Shown: piece after piece, positions 1 to 8,507 of the stretch
Position numbering within the stretch: position 1 is the first letter of the stretch
Layout of the letters: each line of letters starts with the position of its first letter
Assembly: GCA_002386525.1 (NCBI GenBank)
Contig: DGIS01000016.1
Coordinates: 55,817-90,931 of the forward strand
DNA length: 35,115 nt
Origin: Sphingobacterium sp. UBA4616
GTDB taxonomy: Bacteria > Bacteroidota > Bacteroidia > Sphingobacteriales > Sphingobacteriaceae
Direction: 5' to 3'
Program-made: the position numbers and the translations under genes
Notes under the pieces: generated by a model
The model's database searches: none
What the model saw: only the letters and a program-made list of their open reading frames with translations
Told to the model about the DNA's origin: nothing

Positions 1-27
1 TTTTTTTATTAGTTCATTGTATTACTT

Positions 28-546
28 TTAGTTTTTAACCCAGTTTACAATTGCTGGATCGAGTGGATTGGTCGCTGAACGGAAACGGTGTACAAGCTTA
101 CCATGCTCATCGATTAGGAATTTTTCAAAATTCCACTTAATCTCTCCTTTAAAATCGGGATTTTCCTGTGCGGTTAGATACTTAAATAATGGATCAATTT
201 GATCACCCTTCACATCCACTTTCTCTGCCATTAGAAAATCAACACCATAATTTTGTTCACAAAACTCTTGAATTTGCGCATTTGAACCTGGCTCTTGTTG
301 TCCGAAATTATTTGCCGGAAATCCTATAATGACCAGCTTATCACCAAAAGTTTTGTGCAATTCTTGGAGGTCTTTATATTGTTTTGTAAAACCACACTTA
401 GATGCAGTATTAACAATCAATACTTTTTTTCCTTTGAAATCAGACATTTTGACTTCCTTACCATCAAGCGATGTAAACTTAAAATCATAAAAATTGGGAT
501 TGCCAAATAACATTGACATATACACCATAATAGTAGCGATAATCAT
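28..546 (-). CDS. Glutathione peroxidase family (thiol peroxidase) protein
   Basis: Thioredoxin-fold peroxidase of the glutathione peroxidase family, which reduces H2O2 and organic hydroperoxides; bacterial Cys forms usually take electrons from thioredoxin. The peroxidatic cysteine is Cys51 in NTASKCGFT, so this is a Cys and not a selenocysteine enzyme. The catalytic partners are visible as Gln83/Gln84 in FGQQEP and the WNF motif at 138-140; Cys96 (QEFCEQNYG) is the likely resolving cysteine. The 172-residue length is normal. The first 15 or so residues are hydrophobic and not typical of the family; Met12 (MLFGNPNFYDF) is a possible true start. It lies 11 bp downstream of the kinase-like gene on the same strand, so the two are probably co-transcribed. 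Cytoplasmic unless the N-terminal stretch is a real signal. Confidence 0.93.
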   Translation of the reverse strand: MIIATIMVYMSMLFGNPNFYDFKFTSLDGKEVKMSDFKGKKVLIVNTASKCGFTKQYKDLQELHKTFGDKLVIIGFPANNFGQQEPGSNAQIQEFCEQNYGVDFLMAEKVDVKGDQIDPLFKYLTAQENPDFKGEIKWNFEKFLIDEHGKLVHRFRSATNPLDPAIVNWVKN

Positions 547-557
547 ATTTAATTAGT

Positions 558-1424
558 TTAAAGACTTAGTAATGAATTACTCTCTCTTTCCAATACTGCG
601 TCGAACAGCTCGTTAATAGGAGATTTTAAAATGGTGCCTACCTTGATCTGATGTGTATCACAGACTTCCCGTAAAATTAGATCAAAACTATATGCAATAG
701 ACCCCACAAAGTGACATTCATATTTATTATAATCCGGATAGGTCAAAATTGATGCCTGAACAAATTCCTCAAATCCGCTCTTTACCAGATCAATGATAAA
801 TGGATGGGTAATATTATCTGACATGAAGGGTGCAAAAGATGCTAGGAATGCATTTGGGCGCTCCTTTTGATACACATTTTTGATAACAATCTCTTTATTG
901 ATTCTATACTTATTCGCAAATTTTTCATTCAGATCCTTGGGCATACGTCCGTACAGAAAAAGTCTGACTAAATTTTTTCCGAAGTAAGCTCCCGAACCTT
1001 CATCACCCAATACATAGCCATTTCCATTGTGTGAAGGCATCAACTCCTCTCCATCAAAGAAACTGAGATCCGACCCAGTTCCTAAAGTTGCTACATAACC
1101 TTTTTTATTACCGCATGTCGCTAACGCACTTCCAAAAAGATCATTTTCAACCGAAATATAGGCATTTTCAAATAAGGGGGTCAATGCATTCGATACCATT
1201 TCCCTACGATCAGGGGTGATGCACCCCGCACCAAAGAAATACAATTCTGTAACCTCATCAGCGTATGGAATAATTTCGGGTATTTCCTTGATAACACGTG
1301 TAATTTCCTTTTCATTGACAAAAAAAGGATTAAGTCCATTTGTACTGAATGAGATAGGCGCACTATCTGGCAATTCCAACTTCCAATCCGACTTTGAAGA
1401 GCCGCTATCAACAACTAAGATCAT
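558..1424 (-). CDS. BadF/BadG/BcrA/BcrD ATPase family, N-acetylglucosamine kinase-like
   Basis: Member of the ASKHA (actin/hexokinase/Hsp70) ATPase fold. Phosphate-1 loop DSGSSKSDW is at residues 6-14, phosphate-2 loop TLGTGSD at 113-119, and a glycine-rich GDEGSGA at 140-146, as in N-acetylglucosamine kinases of the BadF family. The 288-residue length fits a single sugar-kinase unit and not the longer CoA-reductase activators, and there are no iron-sulphur cysteine clusters. The likely role is phosphorylation of GlcNAc, MurNAc or a similar aminosugar during wall recycling or uptake; the substrate cannot be read from sequence. It heads an apparent two-gene unit with the peroxidase and has a TAnnTTTG promoter element 39 bp upstream. 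Confidence 0.82.
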   Translation of the reverse strand: MILVVDSGSSKSDWKLELPDSAPISFSTNGLNPFFVNEKEITRVIKEIPEIIPYADEVTELYFFGAGCITPDRREMVSNALTPLFENAYISVENDLFGSALATCGNKKGYVATLGTGSDLSFFDGEELMPSHNGNGYVLGDEGSGAYFGKNLVRLFLYGRMPKDLNEKFANKYRINKEIVIKNVYQKERPNAFLASFAPFMSDNITHPFIIDLVKSGFEEFVQASILTYPDYNKYECHFVGSIAYSFDLILREVCDTHQIKVGTILKSPINELFDAVLERESNSLLSL

Positions 1425-1462
1425 ACAAATTCTTGATTATTTTCCCCAATAAACTATTGTAT

Positions 1463-1470
1463 CAAACTTA
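1463..1470 (-). promoter_or_regulatory. Putative -7 element for the kinase-peroxidase unit
   Basis: Reads TAAGTTTG on the minus strand, matching the Bacteroidota consensus TAnnTTTG. It predicts a transcript start near 1457-1459 and a leader of about 34 nt. No convincing -33 TTG at the usual distance. Confidence 0.45.
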
Positions 1471-1584
1471 GCAAAAATTCTGATAAAAAACAGATTTTTT
1501 GCTTCTTTCAACAAACCTCAGAAATAGGGTTTCAGTCGAAAGCAACAATAATAATTGTTCAATTTATATTATATTTCTTACTGA

Positions 1585-1635
1585 AAAATAGTATATTGGA
1601 GAGAACTTCAATATCTCCCTATAGCGTACTATTTT
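1585..1635. repeat. Inverted repeat in the divergent 1425-1735 gap
   Basis: Perfect 9-bp arms AAAATAGTA (1585-1593) and TACTATTTT (1627-1635) enclose 33 bp that holds a second possible hairpin, either GGAGA/TCTCC (1598-1602 with 1614-1618) or ATATTG/CAATAT (1593-1598 with 1609-1614). It lies between the divergent kinase and M61 genes and upstream of both predicted promoters, so it is more likely a DNA operator or nucleoid site than a terminator. No coding sequence was seen in the 311-bp gap. Confidence 0.4.
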
Positions 1636-1678
1636 ATACCTATTGTAGTTATTAAAGAACCAATAATATATTTTTTTG

Positions 1679-1710
1679 TTTGATTAATCATACGATACTT
1701 TCTAGCTTTG
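1679..1710 (+). promoter_or_regulatory. Bacteroidota-type promoter of the M61 peptidase gene
   Basis: TTTG at 1679-1682, a 20-bp spacer, then TAGCTTTG at 1703-1710. Both boxes and the spacing match the Bacteroidota sigma factor consensus. Predicted start near 1715, giving a leader of about 20 nt with no Shine-Dalgarno sequence. Confidence 0.65.
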
Positions 1711-1735
1711 TGAGCTCATACTAAATTTATTTTTC

Positions 1736-3481
1736 ATGGATAGTGACCATTTAAACATACCCAAAATACATTTTGAAGTATCATTTCCCGAAGTGCAAGC
1801 TCATTACATTGAGGTGAAAATGAGCGTAACAAATCTCAACCAGCCTTATGTCGACCTAAAAATGCCGGTATGGTCTCCTGGATCCTATTTGATTCGCGAA
1901 TACGCTAAAAATGTAGAACGATTCCGATCACTTGATAAAACGGGAAATACAATCACCTATCAAAAAATTTCTAAAAACACCTGGAGAATACCTACAGAAT
2001 CGTTGGATCAAATTGAAGTAGTTTATGCCGTCTATGGGTTTGAAACTTCAGTACGCACTAATTTTTTTGATAGCGACCATGCTTTTATTGTACCCACAGC
2101 GACGTTCTTGTATATTGATAACTGGATCGACCATCCGACTACAGTCAGCATAGATTTAAAAGATACTTGGACGAGCATATCAACCGGGCTTGAGCAAATT
2201 GAGGAGCATAAATTTTATGCGCCAAATTTTGATATCTTGTACGATAGTCCCATCGAAGCCGGTAATCAGGATATCTGGAAATTCCAGGCTGCAGGTGTAG
2301 AACATGAGTGTGCCATGGTGGGAGGGGGAAGTTATGATAAAGCACGATTGACAAAAGATATCACCCGTATTGTTGAAGAAGAAACCCGTATTTGGGGTTC
2401 TAACCCAAATAAGCGTTATGTTATTATTACACATAATTATCAGTCTGGAGGTGGTGGGTTAGAACATCTCAATTCCACAGTTTTGGGGGCGTCAAGAAAT
2501 GCCTATCTTAACGAGACCAGTTACAAAAATTACCTGAGCCTTGTGGCGCATGAGTATTTTCATCTTTGGAATGTGAAACGCTTACGTCCAAAAGCTTTAG
2601 GACCGTTTAATTACGATGCCGAAAACTATACCACGGGACTATGGATTATGGAAGGATTCACTTCGTATTATGATAACCTCATTATTAAACGATGTGGATT
2701 CTATAGCGAAAAAGAATACCTCTCTTTGTTAGCTAACGATTTTAATATTGTATTGAATCGTCCCGGGCATGCGATACAGTCTGCTGCTGCCTCAAGTTTC
2801 GATACCTGGATTAAATATTATAGACCGGATGAAAATTCAATAAATTCAGGTATATCTTACTATAATAAAGGTGCGATGCTGACGGCATTGCTGGATATTA
2901 AAATTATCGCAGCTACAGAAGGTAAACTAAAATTGGATGATGTTATTCGGGAGGCTTATGAAGAGTTTTTCCTAAAACTCGATCGCGGATTTGAAGAAAA
3001 TGAATTTAAAAGTCTCGCCGAACGCATCGCTGGCACTTCGTTGGATGATATTTTCGACGCGGCGCATCAGGATGGCGAACTGGATTATAACGATTATTTC
3101 AATCTAGTTGGTTATGAAATTATTGACACAAATGTTAATAACAACTCCTTAACATTAGGGATTACCACAAATAAAGTAGACGGGTTAATTTCAGTAGCGA
3201 CCGTGGAAAAAGATTCTGGCGCATACGAGGCCGGATTGAATGTCAGAGATGAACTCATTGCAATTAACAACAACAGACTCGATGTTAAAGATAAAGAAAT
3301 TGATTTCATTGTTCAGCATGCCAAAGAGGGAGAACTATTAAACTTTTTGGTGGCCCGGGATGGTTTGGTGCGCGAGATACCGGTTCAAATCAGAAAAAAT
3401 ACTAAAAAGATTTATGAGATCCGTCCGCTCAAAGATCAAACCTTTCTACAGGAATTATTGGGTAAAATCTGGATGGCTTAA
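1736..3481 (+). CDS. M61 family metallopeptidase with PDZ domain
   Basis: Glycyl aminopeptidase-type (M61) zinc metallopeptidase. The N-terminal beta-rich domain covers about residues 10-180, the catalytic domain about 190-455, and a PDZ domain about 465-560 (core GAYEAGLNVRDELIAINN). The zinc motif HEYFH is at residues 272-276 followed by LWNVKRLRP, and the third ligand is probably Glu306 in MEGFTSYYD, both hallmark M61 strings. Length of 581 is normal. No signal peptide is evident, so a cytoplasmic place is possible, although many relatives are thought to be exported. It is monocistronic: own promoter upstream and a strong hairpin terminator 18 bp after the stop. The physiological substrate is unknown; the family prefers N-terminal glycine or alanine. 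Confidence 0.93.
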   Translation: MDSDHLNIPKIHFEVSFPEVQAHYIEVKMSVTNLNQPYVDLKMPVWSPGSYLIREYAKNVERFRSLDKTGNTITYQKISKNTWRIPTESLDQIEVVYAVYGFETSVRTNFFDSDHAFIVPTATFLYIDNWIDHPTTVSIDLKDTWTSISTGLEQIEEHKFYAPNFDILYDSPIEAGNQDIWKFQAAGVEHECAMVGGGSYDKARLTKDITRIVEEETRIWGSNPNKRYVIITHNYQSGGGGLEHLNSTVLGASRNAYLNETSYKNYLSLVAHEYFHLWNVKRLRPKALGPFNYDAENYTTGLWIMEGFTSYYDNLIIKRCGFYSEKEYLSLLANDFNIVLNRPGHAIQSAAASSFDTWIKYYRPDENSINSGISYYNKGAMLTALLDIKIIAATEGKLKLDDVIREAYEEFFLKLDRGFEENEFKSLAERIAGTSLDDIFDAAHQDGELDYNDYFNLVGYEIIDTNVNNNSLTLGITTNKVDGLISVATVEKDSGAYEAGLNVRDELIAINNNRLDVKDKEIDFIVQHAKEGELLNFLVARDGLVREIPVQIRKNTKKIYEIRPLKDQTFLQELLGKIWMA

Positions 3482-3498
3482 AACTGAAATATTGCTGT

Positions 3499-3536
3499 AA
3501 AAAAATAATAGCGGAGTTTTCCGCTATTATTTTTTT
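3499..3536. terminator. Bidirectional rho-independent terminator
   Basis: A 17-bp perfect stem (3499-3515 with 3520-3536) and a GTTT loop; the G+C core is AGCGGA/TCCGCT, flanked by an A run on the left and a T run on the right. It serves both the M61 gene and the convergent outer-membrane gene ending at 3538. Confidence 0.92.
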
Positions 3537-3537
3537 A

Positions 3538-4038
3538 TTAAAATTTATACCTTACTGAAAAACCGACCGGGTCAAATAATTTGATGCTCGATTCATTTAG
3601 AAAATCAAAGTAAGGTTTTACATCCAATGAGATCTGAAATGGTGATTGTGGAACGTTAAATTCAATTCCAACAATACCATCAATACTCAGGTTGAGCTGT
3701 GAATCAAATGACTGACGTTTACCATCGAAAATTTTATCTTTCTCTTTAAAAGAACCGACGCTACCGCCAAAACCATAATACCAATTGAATCCGGCAGCCA
3801 GCGGTTTATATATTTCATATAAGCCTACGACACGGAAACGGCGGAAGTCAGAATTGCTCTGAATACTCATGATACCTTCCAATGCATGATCCGAATTAAG
3901 CGTATGACGATAAGTAATTCCCTGAGCGGACCCAAATCGTCCACCAATAGCGCCTCTATTGTCCAATTGAGCTAACGCTCTATTGGATAATGCACCAAAC
4001 ATCAGTATTCCACTAACGGCTAAAAATATTTTCTTCAT
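3538..4038 (-). CDS. Small outer-membrane beta-barrel-like protein
   Basis: A 166-residue protein of unassigned function. The signal peptide is clear: MKK start, hydrophobic stretch IFLAVSGILMFGAL, and likely cleavage after ALA near residue 23. The mature part has alternating hydrophobic/polar strands, glycine turns (YYGFGGSVGSF) and ends in a C-terminal strand with terminal Phe (VGFSVRYKF), as expected of a beta-barrel recognised by the BAM complex. About eight strands would fit its size. No enzymatic motif seen. It has a well-formed promoter (4073-4103) whose -33 box lies in a perfect inverted repeat, so expression is probably regulated. It shares a bidirectional terminator with the M61 gene. 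Confidence 0.75.
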   Translation of the reverse strand: MKKIFLAVSGILMFGALSNRALAQLDNRGAIGGRFGSAQGITYRHTLNSDHALEGIMSIQSNSDFRRFRVVGLYEIYKPLAAGFNWYYGFGGSVGSFKEKDKIFDGKRQSFDSQLNLSIDGIVGIEFNVPQSPFQISLDVKPYFDFLNESSIKLFDPVGFSVRYKF

Positions 4039-4072
4039 AAAAATCGTACGCTTTTTTGCTTTACCTTTTTTC

Positions 4073-4103
4073 CAAACATAGATAAAATGCTTTTTATATG
4101 CAA
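4073..4103 (-). promoter_or_regulatory. Promoter of the 3538-4038 outer-membrane gene
   Basis: On the minus strand TTG (4103-4101), a 20-bp spacer, then TATGTTTG (4080-4073), a full match to the Bacteroidota promoter pattern. Predicted start near 4067, leader of about 30 nt. Confidence 0.62.
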
Positions 4104-4116
4104 TACAATTGCATAT
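4096..4116. repeat. Perfect inverted repeat over the -33 box (operator candidate)
   Basis: ATATGCAAT (4096-4104), spacer ACA, ATTGCATAT (4108-4116): 9-bp perfect arms. The left arm contains the TTG -33 element of the promoter for 3538-4038. Position and symmetry suit a dimeric repressor or activator. There is no T run, so it is not a terminator. Confidence 0.55.
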
Positions 4117-4306
4117 CCTGAAGACTATTTATCAAACCTTCTATTAGAAAGACATTTTAAGTAAAATAAATATTACATCACAGCTATAACGACATAATGT
4201 TTGAATTGTTATGACATTAATCCCAAATTCTCCAACTTTATTTCTGATATTTTTTTTATATTTAAGACAATACAGCATGTAGTAATAACCAATAAACTCA
4301 AGTGAT

Positions 4307-6073
4307 ATGGGCAGAATTTTTGACTTTATAACCTTATATAAAGAAAATTACGCAAAGGACATTATGGTAGCGGGTCGCGATGGAAATGGCCAATGGAAAA
4401 CGTATTCTACCAAAGAATACACAGATGCTATTGACTCCTTAAGCAGGGCGCTACTGAAGCTCGGGCTCAAGAAAGGTGACCGGGTAGGAATTATGTCCGG
4501 TAACAGACCTGAATGGAATTTAGTTGATTTTGCCTGCAACCAAATAGGCCTTGCAACCGTGCCCCTGTATCCTACCCTATCTGCGCAGGACCTTTCATTC
4601 ATTGTAAATGATTCAGATGTAAACGTCCTATTTGTTAGCAACAGGGAGTTAACAGACCGTATTGAACAAGCGATCAACGAGCATGGAATTCACCCACAAT
4701 TGTATACATTTGATGCTATCGAAAATTATACGCACCTAAGAGCATTCATCGAAACTACCAAAGATGACATAACCGATTTAACTCCATTTCGCGATGCTGT
4801 AACGGAAGATGATCTGTTAACTTTGATCTATACTTCAGGAACCACTGGGCGTCCCAAGGGAGTCTATCTCTCACACAAAAATGTGTACAGTAATGTCTTG
4901 GCTTGCAACCACCTGATCCGGGCTGACTTCAAAACGGCATTAAGCTTCCTGCCTTTATGCCATATTTTTGAACGGATGGTAGTCTACATGTACTATTCCA
5001 AAGGGATTCAGATTTATTTTTCGGAAAACCTAGACAATGTTGTTGCGGACATCAACGATGTTAAACCAGATGTATTCACCACCGTACCTCGAGTACTGGA
5101 AAAAGTATATGACAAGATCATTGAAAAGGGGAAAGCGCTAACAGGTGTAAAAAAGAAAATCTTCTTCTGGGCTGTTAATTTAGGTTTGAAATTCCAAGAA
5201 CCTGAACATAATGGAGCGCTTTATAATCTTAAACTTGCGATTGCAAGAAAATTGATATTCTCAAAATGGCAAGAAGCGCTTGGAGGAAATATTAAGATTA
5301 TCGTGTCCGGCGGCGCTGCCCTTCAAGAACGGTTAGCGCGTGTATTTTGGGCGGCTGGACTTAAAGTACTTGAAGGATATGGGCTGACTGAAACTTCTCC
5401 CGTAATCGCCGTCAATTCTTACTTACCAAATGGATTAAAATTTGGAACTGTGGGTAAACCCCTTAAAAATTTAGAGGTAAAGATCGCTGAAGACGGAGAA
5501 ATCCTAGTGAAAGGCCCGAGTATTACCATAGGCTATTACAAAAATGAAGATGCTACCAAAGAAACTTTTGACGATCAAGGATTTTTCAAAACAGGTGATA
5601 TTGGAGAAATCACAGCCGATGGTTTTCTTAAAATCACCGATCGCAAGAAGGAAATGTTCAAAACTGCCGGCGGCAAATATATCGCTCCACAATCCATTGA
5701 AAATAAGCTCATGGAATCCACTTTAATAGGACAAGTGATGGTTTTTGGCGAAAACAGAAAATTTCCTGGAGCTTTAATCGTTCCGGCATTTGATGTGCTG
5801 TCCAAATGGGCAAGCCAAAAAGGGATTAACCCATCATCAAATGAAGAACTCATTAAAAACTCAGAAGTAATCCAAAAATATCAGGATGAAATTAACCGGT
5901 TATCCACTAATTTTGGACATTGGGAAATTGTTAAGAAATTCGTTATACTTCCAAAGGAATGGACAATTAATGACGGTCAATTAACCCCAAAATTGAGTTT
6001 AAAGCGAAAGATTATTTTAAAAGAGAACGAAACTGCAATCGACAAATTGTATCAGGAACAGAACCAAGAATAA
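4307..6073 (+). CDS. Long-chain acyl-CoA synthetase (AMP-forming)
   Basis: ANL superfamily enzyme that activates long-chain fatty acids to acyl-CoA with ATP. The P-loop-like A3 motif YTSGTTGRPKG is at residues 175-185. Further on are GYGLTETSP (A5), FKTGDIGEI (A7) and DRKKEMFKTAGGKYIAP (A8/A10 region, with the swinging C-terminal lysine part). Length of 588 is typical of the bacterial FadD/LACS branch. It probably acts at the inner face of the membrane on exogenous or recycled fatty acids. The YihY gene follows after 35 bp, so the two may be co-transcribed. No Shine-Dalgarno; a weak TATATTTA box at 4258-4265 is the only promoter hint. Confidence 0.95.
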   Translation: MGRIFDFITLYKENYAKDIMVAGRDGNGQWKTYSTKEYTDAIDSLSRALLKLGLKKGDRVGIMSGNRPEWNLVDFACNQIGLATVPLYPTLSAQDLSFIVNDSDVNVLFVSNRELTDRIEQAINEHGIHPQLYTFDAIENYTHLRAFIETTKDDITDLTPFRDAVTEDDLLTLIYTSGTTGRPKGVYLSHKNVYSNVLACNHLIRADFKTALSFLPLCHIFERMVVYMYYSKGIQIYFSENLDNVVADINDVKPDVFTTVPRVLEKVYDKIIEKGKALTGVKKKIFFWAVNLGLKFQEPEHNGALYNLKLAIARKLIFSKWQEALGGNIKIIVSGGAALQERLARVFWAAGLKVLEGYGLTETSPVIAVNSYLPNGLKFGTVGKPLKNLEVKIAEDGEILVKGPSITIGYYKNEDATKETFDDQGFFKTGDIGEITADGFLKITDRKKEMFKTAGGKYIAPQSIENKLMESTLIGQVMVFGENRKFPGALIVPAFDVLSKWASQKGINPSSNEELIKNSEVIQKYQDEINRLSTNFGHWEIVKKFVILPKEWTINDGQLTPKLSLKRKIILKENETAIDKLYQEQNQE

Positions 6074-6108
6074 CAATTTGCACGATTATTGGGATTAATC
6101 ATCGTATT

Positions 6109-7113
6109 ATGAAGCACGTTACACTGAGAGATTTATTTACACTCGTTTATTGGAAAGACATTTGGCATGTTTTAGTGGATGCATTTAATGGATTTAATGA
6201 TGACAAATGCATGAAAAAGAGTGCTTCACTTGCTTATTATACGGTTTTCTCGATCGGACCACTTCTTATGATCGTGATCTGGTGTATAGGGTTCTTTTAC
6301 GGTGAACATCTTCAAAGCGGATCTTCGGCTCAAGATCAGGTGTTGGAAGAGGTCATGGTACTTTTTGGCCAGGATGTTACCACCCAGATCCAGTCTTATC
6401 TCCAGAAGATCACATTCGAAAATAAATCCAATATGGGAATCACGATAGGTATTGTTACATTGATCCTATCTTCCACGACCTTATTCGTTGATATACAGGA
6501 TTCGATCAATAATATCTGGAAAGTAAAACCCAAGCCGAAAAAGGGATGGCTGAAACTGATCATCAACAGATTGATATCTTTTTCTATTGTTATTGCCTTG
6601 GGCTTTTTACTCATTGCCTCACTGATGATCAATGGGCTTATTGTCGCAGTGACCAATTTAGTGATGACGTATTTCCCCTTCATTCCAATTTCCCTCATTT
6701 CTTGGGTAAATACAGGCATCACCTTTTCAGTCATTGTCATCTTATTTGGATATATCTTTTCCTTCCTTCCCGATGCTAAAGTAAAATTCAGAGATATGCT
6801 CGGCGGCGCCATCTTTACAGGATTACTTTTTATGTTGGGTAGATATGGTATTTCAATCTATCTCAACGTTTCATCCACGGCTAGTTTTTATGGAGCTGCA
6901 GGATCCATTATCGTCATGCTATTATGGATCTACTATTCCGCTGCTATATTGTACTTTGGCGCAGAATTCACTAAATTTTATGCCATTAAATTTGGCTCAG
7001 GCATTGTACCTTCCGCATTTGCAGTAGCGGTCGAACAAACAGAAAAAGTTAAAAAAATAGGAAGCGATGCTGAAGCACACGTCGGAGATACCATTCAGAT
7101 CTTAAAACAATAA
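6109..7113 (+). CDS. YihY/BrkB family inner-membrane protein
   Basis: A 334-residue integral membrane protein of the YihY (BrkB, formerly called RNase BN) family. Hydrophobic segments appear at about residues 40-65, 110-130, 150-180, 195-225, 230-250 and 265-290, consistent with six helices. The family signature region SLAYYTVFSIGPLLMI is near residue 40. The molecular role of the family is unsettled; the old ribonuclease annotation is wrong. The C-terminal 40 residues are polar and presumably cytoplasmic. It follows the acyl-CoA ligase by 35 bp and converges with the next gene, the two stops being one base apart. Confidence 0.9.
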   Translation: MKHVTLRDLFTLVYWKDIWHVLVDAFNGFNDDKCMKKSASLAYYTVFSIGPLLMIVIWCIGFFYGEHLQSGSSAQDQVLEEVMVLFGQDVTTQIQSYLQKITFENKSNMGITIGIVTLILSSTTLFVDIQDSINNIWKVKPKPKKGWLKLIINRLISFSIVIALGFLLIASLMINGLIVAVTNLVMTYFPFIPISLISWVNTGITFSVIVILFGYIFSFLPDAKVKFRDMLGGAIFTGLLFMLGRYGISIYLNVSSTASFYGAAGSIIVMLLWIYYSAAILYFGAEFTKFYAIKFGSGIVPSAFAVAVEQTEKVKKIGSDAEAHVGDTIQILKQ

Positions 7114-7114
7114 T

Positions 7115-7801
7115 TTACTTTTTGTCTTTTTTTCCGCTGATGGAACCATCTATACCGATGACATCAATGACTTTGTCTCCAATCTGCGTAATATCGGATT
7201 TTAATCCCACCATGACGGTGAAGATATTGACAGGTATATCCTGTATTTTTCTAAAATTATGAAGATAGCCGAGCTCCAAACCTAAAAAGAATCCATTAAA
7301 CTTGTAGTCTGCGCCAGCGCCTATTTTACTGGAGAAATTCAGGTGATTTTTACTCTCCATCTTAACAAGCTTCTGATCCGCAAGCACACGTGCTCTCGGC
7401 TCACTTGTCAGACCAATACCAGGCCCAGCAAAACCATACATGTTTAGTCGGCGCATCTGTTTCCTAATACCTCCAGAAAATGATAAAGTATAGAAATTAG
7501 TATTGGCATCTTCTATGCGATATACGAAATCGGGATCAATCAAGGGTTGTTTGTACTTAAATGAAAGGGTATAAAGTGTGGGAGACACAAAAAACTTTGG
7601 ATCTTTCAGGGAAATATCCAAGCCAATACTTCCAGAAAATTTTGGCGAAAGTATCTCTTTGGTTTTTCCGATCGGAAACCCCATGCCCGTCGTTCCCCAA
7701 TAGTATACTTTTCTATAATGTATCGTGTCAACGCCCCCTTGAGCGAAAACACTGGCACAAATAGCACTTAGCAAAATAAAACTTAATAGGATTCGTTTCA
7801 T
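7115..7801 (-). CDS. Outer-membrane beta-barrel protein
   Basis: A 228-residue secreted protein of unknown function. Signal peptide: KR at the N-terminus, hydrophobic ILLSFILLSAICASVF, cleavage likely after VFA near residue 20. The mature chain shows repeated amphipathic strands with glycines (GTTGMGFPIG, GIRKQMRRLNMYGFAGPGIGL, GAGADYKFNGFFLGLELGYL), like the porin-family or OMP_b-brl domain. The last about 25 residues (VIDVIGIDGSISGKKDKK) are polar, unusual because a barrel normally ends in an aromatic-terminated strand; the barrel may end near VGLKSDI. Expression is probably controlled through the long inverted repeat directly before the start codon. The upstream wbqC-like gene is on the same strand 64 bp away. 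Confidence 0.72.
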   Translation of the reverse strand: MKRILLSFILLSAICASVFAQGGVDTIHYRKVYYWGTTGMGFPIGKTKEILSPKFSGSIGLDISLKDPKFFVSPTLYTLSFKYKQPLIDPDFVYRIEDANTNFYTLSFSGGIRKQMRRLNMYGFAGPGIGLTSEPRARVLADQKLVKMESKNHLNFSSKIGAGADYKFNGFFLGLELGYLHNFRKIQDIPVNIFTVMVGLKSDITQIGDKVIDVIGIDGSISGKKDKK

Positions 7802-7803
7802 TC

Positions 7804-7845
7804 AAATACGTTTTATACTGAATAACAACAATATAAAACGTATTT
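7804..7845. repeat. 14-bp perfect inverted repeat directly upstream of the 7115-7801 gene
   Basis: Arms AAATACGTTTTATA (7804-7817) and TATAAAACGTATTT (7832-7845) are exact reverse complements separated by 14 bp. The inner edge is only 2 bp from the start codon (7799-7801 on the minus strand). As RNA it would fold next to the initiation codon; as DNA it is an operator-sized palindrome. No T run follows the stem in either direction, so a simple terminator for the wbqC-like gene is unlikely. Confidence 0.65.
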
Positions 7846-7865
7846 TGTTCAAAAAATATGGCTGA

Positions 7866-8477
7866 TTATAGATAACTTTTTGATTGCGGCCCTTGATTGA
7901 AGAGCAAATCGATTATACTCAGATCCGGGTAAAATCCATTCTTATCTGAAAAAACTTGATAATACTCTTTTGGATTAGCCAATATACTTTCCTTTTTGGG
8001 ATGTATAGCATTACGATAATCGATCGTATCCGCTGGAGCTGCCACGTACTCTTGGGTAAAATTCACAGCGCGCTTAAGCTTGATAGATTTAAGAAGAAGT
8101 TCCAACTGCGCCACATTAAAATCCACGAGATAGTCGAATTTTGCTTCGTAAAACTGTATAAAATCATCTTCATAGTACTCAAAATAAGCAGAACTACGAT
8201 AAGCAGTCTGAATACTTAGCCAATGTAGACGCTGCCAGTCAAACTCATAACTTATACGAATATCTTTCATCGGAACACGATCTTTATTGCCATGTTGAAT
8301 CGGTACAATCAAATCCTGCACACCATTCGCAGAAGCAATACGTGCCCTTGTACGATAACTTTGCTTTTGAAAATGCTCATATTTCTCGATGATTAAAGGA
8401 AGATTATGCTCTTGTATCGTATGAAAGTAAGATATCGGTGGAAGATAACATGCCGGAAGTAATAACTGCGATTCCAT
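7866..8477 (-). CDS. WbqC family protein
   Basis: A 203-residue protein of the WbqC-like family (PF08889 type). The N-terminal signature of the family is clear: LLPACYLPPISYFHTI at residues 6-21, then SYRTRARIASANGVQDLIVPI, and the aromatic YRSSAYFEYYEDDF in the middle. Members occur in O-antigen and surface-polysaccharide clusters and resemble putative aminotransfer/acyl-transfer enzymes, but no activity is established. Length is normal for Bacteroidota members. It has a -7 element 31 bp upstream and is divergent from the LpxL-like acyltransferase; the nearby glycosyltransferase also points to envelope glycan work, which is an inference from context only. Confidence 0.85.
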   Translation of the reverse strand: MESQLLLPACYLPPISYFHTIQEHNLPLIIEKYEHFQKQSYRTRARIASANGVQDLIVPIQHGNKDRVPMKDIRISYEFDWQRLHWLSIQTAYRSSAYFEYYEDDFIQFYEAKFDYLVDFNVAQLELLLKSIKLKRAVNFTQEYVAAPADTIDYRNAIHPKKESILANPKEYYQVFSDKNGFYPDLSIIDLLFNQGPQSKSYL

Positions 8478-8507
8478 AAAAACTGATGATTTTTGTTATA
8501 AGTGACG

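Noticed and set aside
6396..6812. Minus-strand reading frame of 138 codons inside the YihY gene
   Set aside because: It is fully antisense to a confidently identified membrane protein gene; no start signals and no recognisable domain.
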